Source of the DNA: Parazoarcus communis SWub3 = DSM 12120
GTDB taxonomy: Bacteria > Pseudomonadota > Gammaproteobacteria > Burkholderiales > Rhodocyclaceae
Direction: 5' to 3'
DNA: 64,000 nt
NCBI RefSeq assembly: GCF_003226565.1
Contig: NZ_QKOE01000012.1
Coordinates: 1-64,000, forward strand
Shown here one piece after another: positions 61,954 through 64,000 of the stretch (positions are counted from its first letter, which is position 1; every line of letters starts with the position of its first letter). The notes below the pieces were generated by a model. That model did no database searches, was not told where the DNA came from, and saw only the letters and a program-made list of their open reading frames with translations. A program made the position numbers and the translations under genes.

Positions 61954-63186
61954 TCAGTCGTACTTGCGCAGGTCGTCGATCACCTTGCCGTCATTGGCCA
62001 GGCTGCCCGGCGGGCAGAAGCTGACCTCACCCCGCAACTTGGTCACCTCCCGGATACTGCTTCCAATCGCTTCGGCCAGCGCCGGATTGCTGTCCGTTGT
62101 TTCGCAGTGCAAGGTCATGCGGTCGTTGAGATCCGGGTTCTCGACCACCAGACGACCGCGCACGATCTCCGGATGCCGACGCAATACATCAGCAACCTGA
62201 GCCGGGTGCACGAACATGCCCTTGATCTTGGTGGTCTGATCCGCACGCCCCAGCCATCCGCGAATGCGCAGATTGCTGCGACCGCAAGGCGAGGTGCCCG
62301 GCAGGATGGCTGACAGGTCACCGGTGCCAAAGCGGATCAGCGGGTAGTCGGGATTGAAGGTGGTCACCACCACCTCGCCAACTTCGCCCTCCGCAACCGG
62401 ATCGCCGGTACCGGGACGCACGATCTCAAGGATGATGTCCTCGTCCAGCACCAGCCCCTCGCGCGCAGGGGTCTCGTAGGCAATCAGCCCGATATCGGCG
62501 GTCGCGTAGGCCTGGAAGGCCTGAATGCCGCGTGCCGCCAGTGCATCTCGCTGGCTGGGAGGAAACGCCTCACCCGACACGAAGGCCTTGGTCAACGAAG
62601 GCGCCACGCCCAACTCCGCCGCCTTGTCGAGGATGATGCGAAGGAACGAAGGCGTGCCGGTATAGGCATTGGGCTTCAGGTCAGCCATGGCTGCGACCTG
62701 CTGCTCGGTCTGGCCAATGCCCGCGGGAAACACGGTGCAGCCCACCGCATGTGCTGCCGTCTCCATCATCGACCCCGCCGGGGTGAAATGATAGGAGAAG
62801 GTGTTATGCACCAGGTCGCCTTCGCGAAACCCTGCGGCATACAAGGCCCGGGCCAGGCGATAGTAGTCCGCGCGTGCACCTTCGGGCTCGTACAGCGGCC
62901 CAGGTGAGGCGAACACGCGGTGGCAGGATCGCCCCCAGCGCGCGGCGGCAAAGCCGCCGAAAGGTCGTGCCGCCTTTTGCCGCTCCAGCAGTTCGGACTT
63001 GCGGATGACCGGTAGATGGGCCAGCGCCTCGCGGCTGGTGACGCTGGCGGGATCAACATCGGCCAGGGTCACGGCAAAGGCGGGGGCATTTGCCTTGGCG
63101 TGGGCGATCTGAGCCGGCAGGCGCGCAAACAGTTCGGCTTCGCGCTCGGCCTGCGGACGGGTTTCGCGGGTGTCGTAGTAGTCCAT
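61954..63186 (-). CDS. Phenylacetate-CoA ligase family protein
   Basis: A 410-residue adenylate-forming ligase of the PaaK group, somewhat shorter than the usual 430-440 residues. It has PVIRKSELLERQ, HNTFSYHFTPAG, the adenylation-type motif TGTPSFLRIILD (as YTGTPSF), GYATADIGLIAYE-like QAYATADIGLIAYE, and the C-terminal RIRGWLGRADQTTKIKGMFVHPAQV. It would activate an aromatic or related acid as its CoA ester with ATP. It is next to livF, as in many aromatic-acid uptake and activation clusters. Start 63186 (MDYYDTRET) chosen. Confidence 0.88.
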   Translation of the reverse strand: MDYYDTRETRPQAEREAELFARLPAQIAHAKANAPAFAVTLADVDPASVTSREALAHLPVIRKSELLERQKAARPFGGFAAARWGRSCHRVFASPGPLYEPEGARADYYRLARALYAAGFREGDLVHNTFSYHFTPAGSMMETAAHAVGCTVFPAGIGQTEQQVAAMADLKPNAYTGTPSFLRIILDKAAELGVAPSLTKAFVSGEAFPPSQRDALAARGIQAFQAYATADIGLIAYETPAREGLVLDEDIILEIVRPGTGDPVAEGEVGEVVVTTFNPDYPLIRFGTGDLSAILPGTSPCGRSNLRIRGWLGRADQTTKIKGMFVHPAQVADVLRRHPEIVRGRLVVENPDLNDRMTLHCETTDSNPALAEAIGSSIREVTKLRGEVSFCPPGSLANDGKVIDDLRKYD

Positions 63187-63289
63187 GGAAGCATCCCGTT
63201 CGCCGTGAGTACGCGGCGACATACCGAAAGTTGGAAGAACAAGGGAGGGTGCAAATCCGTGCATGGCGGACAGTCGGGCAGGCGGGCGC

Positions 63290-64000
63290 TCAGCTCAGCC
63301 AGCGCTTGCGACGACGATAGTGCTTGACGTCGCGGAAGCTCTTGCGCCCTTCGCCAGACAGGCCCAGATAGAACTCCTTGACGTCCTCATTGGTCGCCAG
63401 GTCACTGGCAGCACCTTCCATGACGATGCGGCCGTTCTCCATGATGTAACCGAAGTCCGCATAGCGCAGCGCCACCATGGTGTTCTGTTCGGCCAGCAGG
63501 AAGCTGACCTGCTCCTTGCTGTTGAGATCCTTGACGATCTCGAAGATCTCCTCGACGATCTGTGGCGCCAGCCCCATCGATGGCTCATCGAGCAGGATCA
63601 TTTCCGGCTTGGCCATCAGCGCGCGACCAATGGCGCACATCTGCTGCTCGCCGCCGGAAGTGTAGCCGGCCTGCGAAGTCCGTCGCGTCTTCAGACGCGG
63701 AAAGTAGTGATAGACCTTGTCGAGGTTTTCCTTGAGCTCGCTGCGCGAAATACTGCGGGTGTAGGAACCGGTCAGCAGGTTCTCCTCGATGGTCAGGTGG
63801 CCGAAGCAATGGCGCCCCTCCATGACCTGGATCACGCCGCGGCGGACAAGGTCATTGGGTGTCATCTGATCAATGCGGTTGCCCTTGAACTCGATGCTGC
63901 CCTTGGTGACATCACCGCGCTCGGCACGCAACAGGTTGGAAATCGACTTCAAGGTCGTGGACTTGCCGGCGCCATTGGCCCCCAGCAGAGCGACGATACT
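63290..64000 (-). CDS. livF: Branched-chain-type ABC transporter ATPase LivF (5' end outside window)
   Basis: The last 236 residues of a LivF-type ATPase. At the window edge it has the Walker A ALLGANGAGKSTTLK; further on are the Q-loop GVIQVMEGRHCFGHLTIEENL, the signature TSGGEQQMCAIGRALM, Walker B MILLDEPSMGLAP and the H-loop-like region FLLAEQNTMVA. The C-terminal tail (about 25 residues, ending YRRRKRWLS) is longer and more basic than in standard LivF, as in the variants associated with PaaK-like ligases. The start lies beyond 64000. Confidence 0.93.
   Translation of the reverse strand, partial: SIVALLGANGAGKSTTLKSISNLLRAERGDVTKGSIEFKGNRIDQMTPNDLVRRGVIQVMEGRHCFGHLTIEENLLTGSYTRSISRSELKENLDKVYHYFPRLKTRRTSQAGYTSGGEQQMCAIGRALMAKPEMILLDEPSMGLAPQIVEEIFEIVKDLNSKEQVSFLLAEQNTMVALRYADFGYIMENGRIVMEGAASDLATNEDVKEFYLGLSGEGRKSFRDVKHYRRRKRWLS

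Noticed and set aside
1-64000. CRISPR arrays, tRNA or rRNA genes and intact transposases
   Set aside because: I saw no regular repeat-spacer pattern, no tRNA-like cloverleaf with a CCA end and no transposase signature by reading.

Overview
The window is a GC-rich chromosomal segment of a heterotrophic betaproteobacterium. The gene set (PhaM-type PHA granule protein, two CaiB/BaiF CoA-transferases, a PaaK-like CoA ligase beside LivF, a fused indolepyruvate oxidoreductase, EtfAB, a TAXI-TRAP transporter with a DctBD-like sensor pair) fits the Rhodocyclales (Thauera/Azoarcus-like) best. That placement is an inference from gene content. I saw no tRNA, rRNA, CRISPR array or intact insertion sequence.

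Region by region. 1-257 is the 3' end of folD. 300-10,190 is a heavy-metal resistance island: a divergent CzcRS-like two-component system, a DUF4148 protein, CzcI, and a CzcC/CzcB/CzcA-type RND efflux operon with two His-rich periplasmic accessory proteins. A truncated second copy of czcI lies on the far side of the two-component genes. 10,190-14,780 is an accessory block: a Phd antitoxin with a truncated VapC-type toxin and a palindromic operator, then a 1290-residue protein that combines a SAM methyltransferase-like domain with a SauUSI-like PLD nuclease/SF2 helicase/DUF3427 type IV restriction architecture and an inserted S24 (LexA-like) domain. This is the most novel object in the window. 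14,980-18,190 is a light-repair operon: photolyase, a 47-residue DUF2256 zinc-ribbon-like protein, and an FeS-type photolyase. 18,200-20,430 holds a stand-alone fragment-like protein related to the C-terminal part of CCA-adding enzyme, a two-subunit bacterioferritin and a 19-residue Lys/Cys-rich ORF.

21,070-31,500 (minus strand) contains etfAB and a long redox operon: GntR regulator, fumarate-reductase/AprA-like flavoprotein, ferredoxin, HEAT-repeat protein, FdxA-type ferredoxin, nitrate/sulfonate/taurine-type ABC transporter, DUF971 protein and ferredoxin-NADP reductase. A TauE/SafE exporter gene next to it has the same operator-like sequence in its promoter as gntR, and a YeiH-type putative sulfate exporter with a LysR regulator follows. 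Together these suggest an organosulfur or related oxyanion pathway, but the substrate is not known. 34,760-41,400 is a TAXI-TRAP transporter operon with its own sensor kinase and sigma-54 activator; a good sigma-54 promoter lies upstream. 41,700-46,375 is a glutarate/L-2-hydroxyglutarate catabolic cluster (LhgO-like oxidase, CoA-transferase, glutaryl-CoA dehydrogenase, LysR regulator).

46,380-56,100 carries a CobW GTPase, a D-lactate dehydrogenase-like flavoprotein, an HD-GYP protein, the fused indolepyruvate:ferredoxin oxidoreductase, a membrane-anchored methyltransferase and an orphan ParA-like ATPase. 56,230-60,100 is a three-part signalling module: LuxR-type response regulator, periplasmic binding protein and hybrid histidine kinase. 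60,220-64,000 has phaM, a second CoA-transferase, a PaaK-like ligase and the 3' part of livF.
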